This document shows, piece after piece, positions 1 to 11,422 of a stretch of 64,000 bases of DNA; the stretch's first letter is position 1; every line of letters begins with the position of its first letter. The DNA comes from Vombatus ursinus (lineage: Eukaryota > Chordata > Mammalia > Diprotodontia > Vombatidae), in assembly GCF_900497805.2 (NCBI RefSeq), contig NW_020954610.1, positions 16,141,563 through 16,205,562 of the forward strand, written 5' to 3'. The notes beneath the pieces are model-generated. The model had not been told where the DNA came from. It saw only the letters and a list, made by a program, of their open reading frames with translations, and ran no database searches. The translations under genes were made by a program, and so were the position numbers.

Positions 1-529
1 CAGGAAAAAGAACGTTCTCTTGAAAGCTTTAACAGATAACATATATCATTGCTAAAGAAGTTTTAGCAGCATGCTGTCTATGGACGGCACCCATCTAATT
101 ATTACCAGAGAGAGACCATAATAGTTTGTTGTCCTATCTACAGATGACTTCCAAAAAAAATGAAATTCACTTCATAAATCAAATGCTCTTAAATTTATTC
201 CAAAATAAGCTTGTTAATTTGAACTGTTGTAGATATGATTCAATTCCAATTGCCCAAAGAGACCTCCAGTTCTTGCCCTGAGCTTATACTCACTGGTGAT
301 AGCTCCTCACATCACCCCACTTTCCAACCCTTGACTAAATGACATATTCCTAGCATGCGTTACCCCCCTCTTTCCATCTTTTGCTCTGGCAACAGTGACC
401 AGATCAACATCACCACTGCTTCTGGAAAAGGCATGTCAACTGACTGCCTTTTGGCTCCACTCACCATCTCTGTGACTTTACCCTTCCCTGGCCACCACAC
501 CCCTATATATGTTGTCTTCCATTTTAAAA

Positions 530-650
530 TGCAAATTCCTTGAGGTCAGGGACTATCTCTCTATTGTTTTTAATTTCCCCAGCAGTTAGCACTGTGCCTA
601 GCACATAAGTGCTTAAAAAAATTTTTTTTATTCATTCATTTAAATCACAT
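530..650 (+). repeat. L2 3' end fragment
   Basis: It matches the L2 3' terminal pattern: 'gaggtcagggactatctc', 'gcactgtgcctagcac', then 'aagtgctta'. It lies in NOMO intron 6. Confidence 0.7.
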
Positions 651-665
651 GTTTAAAATACTTAC

Positions 666-738
666 TTCTCTCAATGTCCAGGTTGGATGAGATGCAAATA
701 TTTCATATTCTCCAGGAAGAACTTTAAAAAATGCAAAC
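666..738 (-). CDS. NOMO1: NOMO coding exon 6, last NOMO exon in the window
   Basis: A 73-nt exon: 1 nt finishes the Lys codon, then FAFFKVLPGEYEIFASHP and WTLRE follow. It has acceptor ttcatag and donor gtaagt. No further NOMO exon was found in 1-665. Confidence 0.95.
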
Positions 739-3700
739 CTATGAAATATAAAATTATGTTTATCTTTCTCTTAATCTATGAGTAAACTTTTATTTATATA
801 GTACTTTAAAGTTCCTCATGGGCAGCTTGGTGGCGCAGTGGATAGAGCATCGGCTCTGGATTCAGGAGGACCTGAGTTCAAATCCGGTCTCAGACACATA
901 AGACTTACTAGCTGTGTGACCCTGGGCAAATCACTTAACCCCACTGCCTAGCCAAAAAAAAAAAAAAAAAAAAGTTCCTCAGAACAAACCTGTGTAGTAG
1001 GGAGTATAAGTGTTATAAAACCCATTTTATAGATGAGGAAGCAGACTAGAAGAGGTTAAAAGACTTTCCAATGGTCATATTCCTAATAAATGTATGAGAC
1101 AAGATTTGAATCAGGCAAGATACTGATTCCAAGTTCATCACTCTTTCCACTACACCACAACAGTTCTCAATAATACCCCCAATCATGCTGGCAGCACAAG
1201 AAAATAATCTGACAATAACCACAAGTTTGCCATTAGTTACTATAAAGCACTTATTTAACAACTATTGTGAATAAATGCTGGCTGAAAAGGAAGTACAGTT
1301 ACTCATCTCCAAGTATTTCCAGCATTAGAACAATGACTATAAAACAAATGTTAAGAGGTGGTAGAGATCATCTCATCTCACCTGTTCTTTTTCAGATGAG
1401 CAAACAGAGGCCCCTGACAGATGAAATATTCTGTCTTAGGTCACGGAAGTAGTAGTGGGAAGCAACATGGCTAGAGGATAAAGAGCTGGCTAAAGAGTCA
1501 GGAAGACTTTGGGGTAGATCGTGCCTCTGATACATACTGTCTGTGTGACTCTAGATGAGTCACTTAACTTCTTAGTGACCAAGCCAACTAAGACTCTAAG
1601 TTGTAACTACCAATCAGTATTGGGAGAGGGAGTTTTCCTCTCAAGGAAATCATGGCTCCAGAATAAAAACAGAGGTAAAAAAACTTGGATTAGAACTGGG
1701 GCTCTCTAACTCCCTGCCCCAAGTTCTTTCCACTACACAGTATGCTGCCTCATTTCTTAAAAGCCTCCCAAAGATTTTTCGATTAATAAAACATCTGTTA
1801 GACCACAGGCGCAAAGAAGGCATAGACTACATCTTGTTTGTACTTTATATCCCTGTGTTTACCACAGTGTCTCAGATAAACATTTACTAAGGATCTACCT
1901 ACTAAGTACAAGTGAATTCAAAAGGAACTCATAGATTCCAAAACAGCAATGGCGTGATGAAAAGAACGTTTGAAAAAGGATATTACAGTAGCTATATACA
2001 GTATAGACTGGAAAAAACCTGGAGGAAGGAAGACCAAATGAGAACTACGAAGTATTTAACACTTTTTTTCAAAACACTTTTACAGTTACAGGTCAAGTCC
2101 TGTTAAAAGTAATTCCAAGGAAGAAAAGAGAATTAAACAAATTACTGAATTGTTCAAACCCTTTGACCCTGAGATTCTATTACTGGGAATATATCCCAAG
2201 TACGTTATTCACAGCAAGAAAAGAACTTCATGTATACATATATTTCCAACAGCATTATTTGTGACTAACAAAAAAGCTAAAAACAAAGTATGTATCTAAT
2301 GACTGGGAAGTAGCTAATCAAATTAGGGTTTATGAATATACAGAATATTATTATGACATAAGGAGATTTTCATCATCAATTAGTTGGCTACTGGGTGAAT
2401 TCTTTGGCATGGCAACCCATGAAACAAAGAGAAATACCAAATGGCCCTCAGCCCCCTTTGTTCCCCTCCTATCTGTACAGTAATAGCAGAAAACAGACAG
2501 CAGGGAGCAAAAAAATCCCACATGTTTTAAACCATCTAGAAACATTAACCTGGCTATTTTTACTTTAAATGTGAGATTCAGGTCCAGTGACAAAATTAGA
2601 ATACTACAGGAAATATTAAATTGTAATAATTTTGACATTCTCACTATTAATAAAACAGAAGACCAAAGGAAGTTGCAGCTGGGGGAAGGAAGGGGCTGAA
2701 CTAGATGACCTCTAAAGTACCTTCTGATTCTATAGCCTATGATCCCATGAGACCTAGAGAGATGATACAAATTGCCCCTCATCACAGCAGCAGAGCTACT
2801 TAGATTCTGATTACAATACCACACCACCTCCCTAATTTCAAAAACGTTAAATAACTTTTCCTAAAGCAATTCAGCAGATCACTGGAAGAGGGTTCATTAA
2901 AATTCTATACTCTCTACCCTAAACGATTAACTTTTGTACTTTTTTTTTTATTATGTATCCCTAGTACCCAGCACAGCACCTAGCACTTAATAGGTATTTA
3001 ACAAGTACTTATTGACTGATTGCTTCAAATTGAAATGGTTTCTAAGTTAAAAAGGAAAAATCTATACATCCAGAAGACAAGGCAAAATAAGACATAACTT
3101 ACTTTCCACCAGGCTGAGTCACAGTAGATTGTATATGAGCTTCATTCCCAATGCTTCTTAACATAACCTGAACTCCAGCAGGTCCCAAAGTCTGCCCTTT
3201 ACTGAGTACCTGCCATAAAGAACACATAGTTAGTAATTTATAACAAAGTACAATTAATCTAACATGTTCTCAAGGGGGAAAACTGCATGTTACTAAGAAA
3301 ACTGCAAAAAGCCAAACCTTTCCATTCACAGAAAACCCTGTGAATACAAAGTTGATGTCTCCTCCTTTTGTGCAGATATCATTAATACCATCAACATGAA
3401 GGTCCACAGTTGTTGGTTCTGGGGACAAAAAGGAAGAAGGCAATAAGAAAGGAGTTAACAGTACAACTTCACATCTTTAATATACTGAAATCTTCCTAAG
3501 TAAAATATGTCAACCAGTGTCTCATCTGAGTTTTATCTCAAATTATCATTTGCAATTTAGTAAACATCACCAAATAGTCCATTTGTAGTACTAAAACTTT
3601 ATGTATAGTTGAATTCAGAAACTTTCAACACTAAATGGATTCTATTCTACTCTTCAAGGTTTTGGAAAAACTGTATTTATGCACCTCCATAGGCATGAAA

Positions 3701-6700
3701 GAGGAAAATGTCACCACCTCAGATTCTGAACTTATATAAAGCTTAGTCTCAGAGCAGAATGAACTTTCAGGTGGCAGTTTCATTACAGTCCTTGAAATAT
3801 GTCCCTCCAAAACGGCTAAACCCAAATTCTCATTACAGAACACACTACCAGGTACTTTGTAAAAGTAAGACTCCAACAAGCCATAGCCATGCCTCATTTC
3901 CAAACTTCAAAGCTGGAACAACAGAGTCCCAAGAAGAGCTATTCCAACTATGTCTGGGGAAAAATCTATTTTCCTCTTCTACATAAACTTTAAGGAGACA
4001 TAAAAAGGCATCCTGATGCTCCCTCCTTCTCTAGTTACCCACTCAAAGGAAGAAACAGAAGGGAGAAAACAAAGTATGGGAATAATCACTTTTTTTTCAC
4101 TTAATCATAAACTTTTTCAGAAAAGGTAGCTCACTGCCATAGGGGAGTAGTAGGTAAAGTTGCCAAGCTGCTGAGTGGAGTTGGCTTGCCCACAGTAGGA
4201 AGCTTTCAAGAAAAGTATGACCACAACTAGAAATGAATCCTTATTATTTAAGCAATCTAACCAGCACAAGTCTTTTATTCATGAAGATTCAGTAGAGATT
4301 ATATTCAGTAATGGAAAATGTCTGTCTAGTCATCTACTTACCAAAACTCCACCCTAGGGGAGGTTCAATTTTTAGAATGAAATCCCCCTATGTCAAAAAA
4401 AGGGAAAGTTAGCTTTAATGCTGTCATTCAACCAAAAATTTTTAAACATAAAAGAAAATATAAAAACAACAGTATAATCATAGAGCTAGAGTTAGAAGGA
4501 ACCTCAAAGTTCTTCTAGTCCAAACACCCTCATCTAACAAATGAGGAAACTTAGGCTTAGGGTAGTTAAAGTGACTTACAGAATGTCACAAAGAAAATAA
4601 GCATCAGAGGCAGGATTTGAACTCAGAGAAGCTAGATACTCTAAAACTGCATCAACTTACTGGCTTCTGTCTTCCTATGCAAAAACAAGGCAATGGATTT
4701 AACAAATCTGATTTGTAACAAATTCTGATATAAAACCTGGAGTTTAAGAGGTACTTGCTACCTCTTAGATTTTTTTAAAACAACTTGCTAAGTAAGTGAT
4801 ATCCACATAATCATTTGTCTAGTAATAAGAAGATAATAATGTGTACAATTAATGGAAAAAATCAGTTCAGCCAGATGTAAGACCTCCCTCATCTAATCTC
4901 ATAACACTTTACATTTTTCTTATGTATTTACCATTTAGTTTGTATTATGTTTGAAGAGCTCCGGATTTGGAGTCAAGGAACCTGGATTTTAATCCTGTCA
5001 CTTACTTTGACACTGGATAATTTACTACTTTTCTGGACCTCAGTTTCTTCACCTGTGAAATGAAGGTGCTAGATCACATGACATCTAAGGTCTCTTTCAG
5101 CTCCAAATCTATAATCCTATGTCTATTTCCCCTGTTGAATTATAAATTCCTTGAGCATAGGAAGAAACATCTGTTTTTCCTCTATTACCTCAGGCAATGT
5201 ATTTGTGCAAAGCAACGTTCTTAACGTGTGTTGAATAAATGGATCAACAAACTGCTTAAAGATAAAAATGTGATTTTTGTACTAAATTATATCAATACCC
5301 TGAGATTTCTCTTACATTTTGTTTTACTGTTAATGTTAAATGAATGGGTTGTCAAGTTCCAATAAATGAACGAATGAATGAACTTCACTAGACTTAGCAG
5401 GCTCCCACTCCCCCTTTTCCTCTCCTTTGCCCTCTACTCTTGGCTGCTGCTCCCCTCCCTGCATCTCCCTGCACCCTAGCGGGCAGAGCTGTGCAATTCT
5501 TCTTGGGCTGGATTTTCCTGACTGGTGAGATTCCTAGAAGCCCCAGAACTGTAATCCAATAAACAGGACTACTACTTCTGGAAAAGAGCTATCCCTAGGA
5601 CTTCAAAACCCAAAATATCCTCCCCTAGCCCTCACTCCCATGGCTGTTGCTTCTCCTAGTGCTCCCTGAGAACAGAACTGTTTTGCTTTTGTATTTGTAT
5701 CCTCAGAGCTTAGCACAAGGCCTGGCATACAGTAAGCACATAAAATGCTTTTTCTTTCATTCATTCATAATCATGGGCAACCTTCTGGTAATAATCTGCT
5801 CCAAACTAAAATGGGAACAGAATGACAGATTTAGTGCCACAACAGACCTTAAAGGCCATCTAGTCCAAACCCTTCACTTTAGAGATGAGGAACCTGAGGC
5901 CCCAAAAGGTTAAGTGACTTTGCCAAGGTTAAAAAGGTAATTCAAGAGGCTGAATGTAAACCACAGGTGTAGGCTCTCTGACTCCAAAGCTTTTTCTTCC
6001 ACTGTATCAAACAACAATCTCTACCTAAGCCCACACCTGTCACTTTTGCAGCTTGACAAAACCAGCTAAAAGTTGTGTTCTGCCAGCATCACCTTCAAGA
6101 ATCCAAAGTCATCTTATAAGGAGACAAAGGTAAATCAATCACAGAGTAAGAAAAAGAATAAGATGAATGGCCTAAAATTTAAGCATTTGTGTTCCCAGGT
6201 AAAACCTGCAGAACAATGCACAGTCCCTCTATGACGGATTTATGAAACAATGGAAAAAGGTCTCTTCTTATGAAATCAAGAAATCTACCAAAGTACTAAA
6301 ATTAAACGAATGACTTTATATCACTGTACTGATTGTTAGTTATCTACTTCTTACTTAACACTGCTATGTTTCATATATAATTAAGAAAACAAACTTGTAA
6401 TTTCTAAGGTCACAAAAGTCAAAGGCAGATAGAACCAATAATCACCTACTAGTATGATCAAATCCCTGTGGCACACTGCTTCTCTACATATCAATAATCA
6501 TGAATAGCATGAAATTAGACTGAACCGTTTTCGGTCTCTTACCTTGTCATACAGAGGAATCATAAAGTACCCATTGTTTGGAGCACAGTCTGTTTGGTAT
6601 TTCAAAGTTCCATGCTTAGTGTATAACTTAATCTATACAAAGATAAAAAATTTGAAATGAAAAAAAAGTTGCACTGATACTCAGATACAGAATTTGATTA

Positions 6701-9700
6701 AGTTTAGCTTTCACACCTCAGAAACAATCTGAAGCCTACATAGAATATTAAATAATTTAAAATACTTTTGTAGGTTTTTTTTTTCTGTCACACATGTCAT
6801 TTCATATGAACTACTAGAATAAGGGTCTGGACCTTTCAATTTTGTTCATTTCTTATTAGCCCACAGCACAGCAGCAGGTCATTCATAAACTTAATAAAAG
6901 GCAGCAAGTAGAAAGTCATTATTTAAATCTTATCCTGATTATTTACATGTATAATTTATACAAACATATACATATATATATAGTAATATCTCAGCTCTTT
7001 AATTTCTTACTAAGTTTAATTCCTTACTTGGAAAATTCATTTAATGTTAACTCCCATGGATATTATGAAGAATAAGAATGCTTTGGAATTCTCAATCATT
7101 ATAGTTAAATATGCCACATAAAGGATTTTTAATTAACATGAAATATATAAAAGAATACATATGTATATGTGTACATATATACATATAAATGTTATGTATG
7201 TTTAAAGGGCATAATAAGTACATTATTCAAAAATTAGGAAAAAAATTATATTTGGTCATGAAACGGTTTTTATTGGGGAATAGAACAAAATCAATTACTG
7301 AAATTCATGACAAAATTATTTGGTTTTACTGCCTAAGAATACAGACTAATTTGCATTTCAACACATATAAACACATACAAGATTAACCACATGGAATGTA
7401 AATAGGTGATAATAAACTCATTTAATTCAGATTAGTGAGTAAAAAATAGAGAATTTCTGTTTCAAGAGGTGATGTCACTTTTCACTTTCAACTCAATAGG
7501 AAACATATGAACTTAAAGAATTTTAAAGGTAGAAACAACCTTGGAAAACACCTAATTTCCAATCTTCTGCTTTCCTTTTGGAGAACAATCTAGAATTATA
7601 CCCAAAGAGTTATTAAACTACATATACCCTTAGACCCAGCAATACCACTAACTGGTTCATTTCCGAAGATAATTAGGAAAAAAGGAAAATCACCTATACA
7701 CTTTAAAATGTTTACAGCAGCTCTCTTTGTAGTGGCAAAGAACTGGAAACTGCAAGGATGCCCACTGGGGAACGACCAAACAAGTTGTGGTATATGATTG
7801 TGATGGAATACTACTATGCCATAAGAAATGATGACTTCAGTAAGTTTAGAAAAACATGGACAGATTTGCACAAAATAATGAAGAGCAAAATGAGCAGAAC
7901 CAAGAGAACATTGTACACAGTAAGAGCAATATTGTTTTAGGAACAATTTTGAACAAATAAGTTACTTAGACTATTATAAATAGTCTAACTATAAAGGACA
8001 CAAGAAGACACTATCTGCATCCAGAGAAAGAACTGATAAATAGAAGTATGTATAGAATAATTTTATACACACACATATATAGGTGTGTATATTTATACAC
8101 ACCTATTTATGTTTAATGGTAGCTATCTGGGAGGGGGGAGAAAAAAAGAAATTTACATGATAATTTTGTTGTATATTTGAAAGGAATAGCAAGTTGTGCA
8201 TAGATTTGCAGTTTCATGTGCAATCATCTTTTTTATTGTACTTTGTTATGGACATGTTTGTTTCATTCCATAAATTAAAAATAAAATTTAACAATAAAAA
8301 AGAAAGCATCTAATTCAACTCCCTCATTTTACAAAGAAGAAAAGTGTGGCTCAAGTAGGTGAAGTGAAGCCTATGGTCACACTATTAGTTGGCAGAGTCT
8401 ACGGAAAATAAAGGCCTACTTATTCCCAGCCTGGTAATTCTTCCCCATATGGCTTAAGATACAAACAAACCTTATACTATAAATACTGCTGTTCCCCTAG
8501 AAATCTTCTGCCTCAGTTATCTGCAAACCACAAGGATCTATATTTCATGAATTATTGGCAAAGGTTGCATCCAACAAAATACTTTTTTTAAAAATAAATA
8601 TGTATGCTGAAAATTCGCTCTCAGGAGTTAAAGCACTCTGACATCATGTATTATTACCTATTACCTAGGTGTTAAACAATTCATGTACCTCTTCAACCAA
8701 AAAAAAAAAAGTTATAACGTCTAAAGGTCTAAGGTCAGAGATCCCAGACATACTGATAGGTGCTCGGACCCCAGCCCTAAAATCATGTCTCTGGAAGCCT
8801 CCCAATGTCTTGTGGTCCCCTTTCCTGTGAGAAAATTTTCTCTTGTTGCAGAACAGGTTCTCTTACCAGATTTGGGTGTCTGGCCCAAGGATTTTTGCCC
8901 CTGGCTGGCCCAAGGACTCTTCCACCAGATCCCCAAAGTCCATACCCCTGACAACTCCCTCTACGTCTGGTACACTCCCTACACTTTCCCATCCATAGCT
9001 CCCAAAGACACCAGGACCCTGAGATTACCTAATTAGCATCCCTGGCATTCCTTTCCCATGCCCCTTTTCTATGTAAGTTCTAAATTCACCCCATTAGGGT
9101 TCAAGTTCCCCAAGTTCATCCGCTTCTATGGACATTACAATAAACTGCCTCTTGAATGAAAGATGGCTTGAGTGTGTGAGTTCATTTCCGGCAACTCTGC
9201 CTTGGCATTCTCAGGGTCCCAGCACCCCTAACCTCCACCCCAAACGTCTTCAGGATAATCATAGTACTCTATGATTATATGTATGTTGTACTCTAAAGAG
9301 CATTATATACAGAATCTCATTTAATCTCCAGAAAAACCCTGTAAGGTAGGAATTATTATAAACCCATTTTACAGATGAGGAAACTAAAGCTTGGAAATCA
9401 ACTAGCAAACATTAAGTGCCTACTATGTACCATGCACTGTGCTATGCCTAAAATACAAAGGATGAAACACTCTACTCTCCAGGAACTTACATTCTAAAGG
9501 CAGTGATTTACCCATGGTCACAAACATAATCACCCATCTAGTAAGCATTAGAGATGGGATGTGAACCCAGGTTTTTTTCTCCCTCACTCCAAAGACCTAT
9601 ACACCACGTTTTGCTATAATCTAGAGTTGATAAACGACTTCTTTAAATAAATGGAGTATTTTATTTATATTATCTCCTGATTTATCTGCCATTTTACAAG

Positions 9701-11422
9701 TAGAAAAATCGAGACAGATATTTGGCAAGGTCAAATAAGGCAGGGTCCAGAACCTTTGCTGTTCAGTTGTGTCCAACTCTTTGGGACCCCCCTCTGGGAT
9801 TTTCTTGGCAAAGAAACTAAAGTGGGTGACCATTTCCTTCTCCAGCTTCACTTTACCGATGAGGAAATTGAGGCAAACCAGGTTAAGTGACTTGCCCAGG
9901 GTCACACTGCTAGTAAGTGTCTCAAGCCGAATTTGAACTCAGGTCTTCCTGTCCAGGCCTGGCACTCTATCCACTGTACTAACTCCCAATTACCTTTCCA
10001 GAAGGCTATAATGAAAAATCTTACACCACAATCCTCCCTCCAAAAAAATAAACCCTAGTGCCTTCTCTGTGTTCATTATCTCCAGTTCATCAGATATATA
10101 AATATACATATACATATATACACACATATGATAAATCATGTTTGTGTAAATAAGTATCTTATACATGAACTATAGATATGGATACAAGTATCATTTGTAT
10201 ATAGCTGTTCAAAAGCTGTCTCCACCATAAGACTGGGAGCTCCTTGAAAGCAAGTGCTGACTTTTCCCTTTGTACATATCCCCAGCTCTTGGCACAGTGC
10301 CTGGCACGTGTAAAGTGTGCACTTAATAAATGTTTGTTGAGTGATTGACCGACCAGCCCTAACAAGGTTTTCTCTCAAAACACAACACACTCTCTCTCTC
10401 TCTCTCTCTTCCATCTCCCTTCCCTCATATCAGCTGCCCCTTCTCATCTCACTCACTCTTGCCAGGGGTCTGCTTTGAAACGTTTGACAATTGCATTTCA
10501 ATATTATTGATTTCTTTTGCAACCCTATGTATTTTGCTTTATGCATTTAAAAACATTATTCTGATAACAGGAATCATAAAGAAACCACTGTCTGGGGCAT
10601 AGTCTCTGGCACTTCAAAGTCCCATGCTTAGTATATAACTTAAATCCATACAAACCTAAAAAAAAAATGTGAAAATGCAAATAAGAAATAAGTTGCAGTA
10701 CCTTTGACATTTAGATATAGAACTCTGAATTAAGTTTAGCTTTCCCACCTCAGAAACAATAAGAAGTCTACATAAAGCATTCAATAACTTAAAGTACATT
10801 TTTTTTTCCTTTAGGCAGGAAACTACTGAAATATGGATCTGGATCTTTCCGTTTTGTTTATTTCTTCCTTAGCCCCTAACAAGAGGCAGGTCACACGTTA
10901 ACTTAATAAAAGTCTGAGCAGAAAGACTTTCTCTAAATCTTATTTCCTCACTATGTTTGATACCTGGGCTCTTTAACTTCTCCCTAAATTATTCCACTTG
11001 GGGTCGAGGAAGCAGCCCCGAATTTAGGAATCAGAAAAATGTGGGTTCTAATCTCTCGCTCTGCCACTTGCTGTGTGACCTTTAAGCAGGTCACTGAACC
11101 ACGCTGGGCCTCAGTCTCCTCCTCTGTAAAAGGGGATGACTAAGGTCTCTTCCACATTCCACGATGGCCAATGGGACGTCTGGCGCTGGAGGACCTTAGG
11201 GGACGGGGACCTCACTCCCTGCAGGAGCAGCCCTTCCGCGGAGCGCGGTCCCCCTCACCTCACCTCGATGAGGGAGTAGTTGATCTCCACCTCGGACTTG
11301 ACGAAGCCCCCGCAGCCCACCACGATGTCCTCCGAGCCGCGCACTTGCGCACCGCCCCCCAGCACCAGCACAGCGGCGGCCGCCAACAGCGGCGGCAGCC
11401 CCGAGCCCCAAGCCGTCCGCAT
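666..11422 (-). CDS. NOMO1: NOMO (nodal modulator) gene, 5' part, coding exons 1-6
   Basis: Joined coding exons on the minus strand are 11264-11422, 6543-6632, 4342-4387, 3318-3418, 3103-3209 and 666-738. They give one frame of about 192 residues with matching phases and GT/AG borders. The product matches the N-terminus of NOMO (about 1222 aa in human): signal peptide (1-29), then SEDIVVGCGGF, N-glycosylation motif NYS (N48), DICTKGGDINFVF and FAFFKVLPGEYEI. NOMO is a type I ER membrane protein with a chain of Ig-like/prealbumin-like lumenal domains. With NCLN and TMEM147 it forms the BOS complex of the multipass translocon. The rest of the gene lies left of position 1. Human has three near-identical NOMO copies, so the symbol is by family. 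Identity is near certain; exon borders are read by eye. Confidence 0.95.
819..970 (+). mobile_element. tRNA-headed CORE-SINE with poly(A) (WSINE1-like)
   Basis: It runs from GGCAGCTTGGTGGCGCAGTG through a tRNA B-box-like GTTCAAATCC to the CORE motif (gctgtgtgaccctgggcaa) and an A tract. A direct repeat AAAGTTCCTCA at 808-818 and 971-981 is the target duplication. It splits the start of a MIR. Confidence 0.9.
976..1200 (+). repeat. MIR fragment
   Basis: It holds 'cccattttatagatgagga' and 'agaggttaaaagactt', the MIR CORE region, decayed. Confidence 0.65.
1455..1760 (+). repeat. CORE-SINE (MIR-related) with tRNA-like head
   Basis: It has a head 'agaggataaagagctggc', then 'gtgtgactctagatgagtc' and 'acttaacttctta'. 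It is older than the poly(A) SINEs. Confidence 0.55.
2130..2345 (+). repeat. L1 3'-region fragment
   Basis: The order 'cctttgaccctgagattct', 'gggaatatatcccaag' and 'tttccaacagcattatttgt' is the marsupial-type L1 3' end. Confidence 0.65.
2640..2830 (+). repeat. CORE-SINE tail
   Basis: The tail reads 'tgaactagatgacctctaaa' followed by 'ctatagcctatgatcc', a recurrent marsupial CORE-SINE 3' end. Confidence 0.5.
2945..3030 (+). repeat. L2 3' end fragment
   Basis: It shows 'gtacccagcacagcacctag', then 'aataggtatttaac' and 'attgactgattg'. Confidence 0.65.
3103..3209 (-). CDS. NOMO1: NOMO coding exon 5
   Basis: A 107-nt exon (35 codons plus 2 nt) beginning VLSKGQTLGPAGVQV and ending STVTQPGG, followed by a split Lys codon. 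It has acceptor atggcag and donor gtaagt. The middle (MLRSIGNEAH) differs from human NOMO (SLRNTGTEAK). Confidence 0.95.
3318..3418 (-). CDS. NOMO1: NOMO coding exon 4
   Basis: A 101-nt exon: 2 nt complete the Glu codon, then 33 codons include VDLHVDGINDICTKGGD and FTGFSVNGK. The acceptor is tccccag. The donor gtttgg is off-consensus at +3 to +5 but keeps the phase known from human. Confidence 0.95.
3480..4315. other. NOMO intron 3: no recognised feature
   Basis: I see no exon, known repeat or RNA here. Short open frames on both strands have no family likeness. Confidence 0.5.
4342..4387 (-). CDS. NOMO1: NOMO coding exon 3
   Basis: A 46-nt exon (15 codons plus 1 nt) that reads GDFILKIEPPLGWSF. 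It has acceptor acatag and donor gtaagt. It is too short for simple ORF scanning and was recognised by its match to NOMO and by phase. Confidence 0.95.
4470..4680 (+). repeat. MIR
   Basis: 'gagctagagttagaaggaac' leads to 'acaaatgaggaaacttaggc' and 'cagaggcaggatttgaactc', a nearly complete MIR. Confidence 0.75.
4950..5250 (+). repeat. CORE-SINE followed by L2 3' end
   Basis: 4950-5120 is a CORE-SINE ('gatttggagtcaaggaacct' to 'cagctccaaatctataatcc'). 5130-5250 is an L2 3' end. Confidence 0.6.
5640..6010 (+). repeat. L2 3' end and MIR
   Basis: 5670-5770 carries the L2 end ('gcttagcacaaggcctggca'). 5800-6010 is a MIR ('agatgaggaacctgaggcc'). Confidence 0.65.
6010..6537. other. NOMO intron 2, part next to exon 2: nothing recognised
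   Basis: AT-rich sequence without repeat, RNA or exon that I can identify. Confidence 0.5.
6543..6632 (-). CDS. NOMO1: NOMO coding exon 2
   Basis: Thirty codons, phase 0 at both ends, with acceptor tatag and donor gtaaga. The peptide runs IKLYTKHGTLKYQTDC and ends PLYDK, nearly identical to human NOMO. A second, decayed copy of this exon lies at 10567-10643. Confidence 0.96.
6937..7574. other. NOMO intron 1: AT-rich, nothing recognised
   Basis: It contains short TA/CATA stretches (6960-6985, 7140-7195) but no identifiable element. Confidence 0.5.
7575..8300 (+). mobile_element. L1 3' end
   Basis: From 'agttattaaactacatatac' through 'actggaaactgcaaggatgc', 'acattgtacacagtaagagc' and 'catccagagaaagaactga' to an A-rich end. 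This is the typical marsupial L1 3' UTR, sense strand. Confidence 0.8.
8690..9225 (+). mobile_element. Solo LTR-like fossil of an endogenous retrovirus
   Basis: About 0.5 kb with LTR character: a mixed C-rich body, an AATAAA at about 9140, then a GT-rich stretch and an end near 9224 in CA. No internal retroviral region lies beside it. The limits are approximate and the class (gamma-like) is a guess from overall layout. It is old and moderately decayed, in NOMO intron 1. Confidence 0.45.
9255..9610 (+). repeat. MIR split by an L2-type fragment
   Basis: MIR halves at about 9255-9396 ('ttttacagatgaggaaact') and 9504-9610 flank a piece at 9397-9503 ('attaagtgcctactatgtac'), a nested insertion. 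Confidence 0.55.
9758..9986 (-). mobile_element. MAR1 CORE-SINE
   Basis: Antisense MAR1: 'gttcagttgtgtccaactct' at its 3' side, 'gggattttcttggcaaag', then CORE and tRNA-like head at about 9950-9986. Confidence 0.85.
10215..10350 (+). repeat. L2 3' end fragment
   Basis: 'ggcacagtgcctggcacgtg' is followed by 'taataaatgtttgttgagtg'. Confidence 0.75.
10470..10562 (+). mobile_element. hAT-like DNA transposon fragment
   Basis: The sequence around CCTATGTATTTTGCTTTATG and the following AAAACATTATTCTGA resembles, in the opposite orientation, the interior of the element at 23544-23726. It abuts the left limit of the NOMO exon 2 duplicate. Confidence 0.45.
10567..10945 (-). pseudogene. Decayed duplicate of NOMO exon 2 and flanking intron
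   Basis: Positions 10567-10643 align with exon 2 (6543-6632), and 10644-10945 align with the intron sequence 5' of it (6633-6936). The minus-strand reading keeps KLYTKHGTLK but then diverges. The acceptor AG equivalent has become GG (ccatac where exon 2 has ctatac) and the donor end is missing, so it cannot be spliced as exon 2 is. The shared intron text includes the AAGTTTAGCTTTC stretch, 'ctcagaaacaat' and 'aacttaataaaag'. It is an old tandem duplication of a single-exon block inside NOMO intron 1. Confidence 0.88.
11003..11167 (+). repeat. CORE-SINE
   Basis: 'ggaatcagaaaaatgtgggt' to 'taaggtctcttccacattcc'. It ends at the edge of the NOMO CpG island. Confidence 0.6.

Noticed and set aside
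819-895. tRNA gene from A-box and B-box-like motifs
   Set aside because: Repeated many times across the window as the head of CORE-SINEs, with no cloverleaf of a functional tRNA.
2351-2827. 158-codon minus-strand open frame
   Set aside because: It overlaps CORE-SINE sequence and shows no family likeness or splice context with NOMO.
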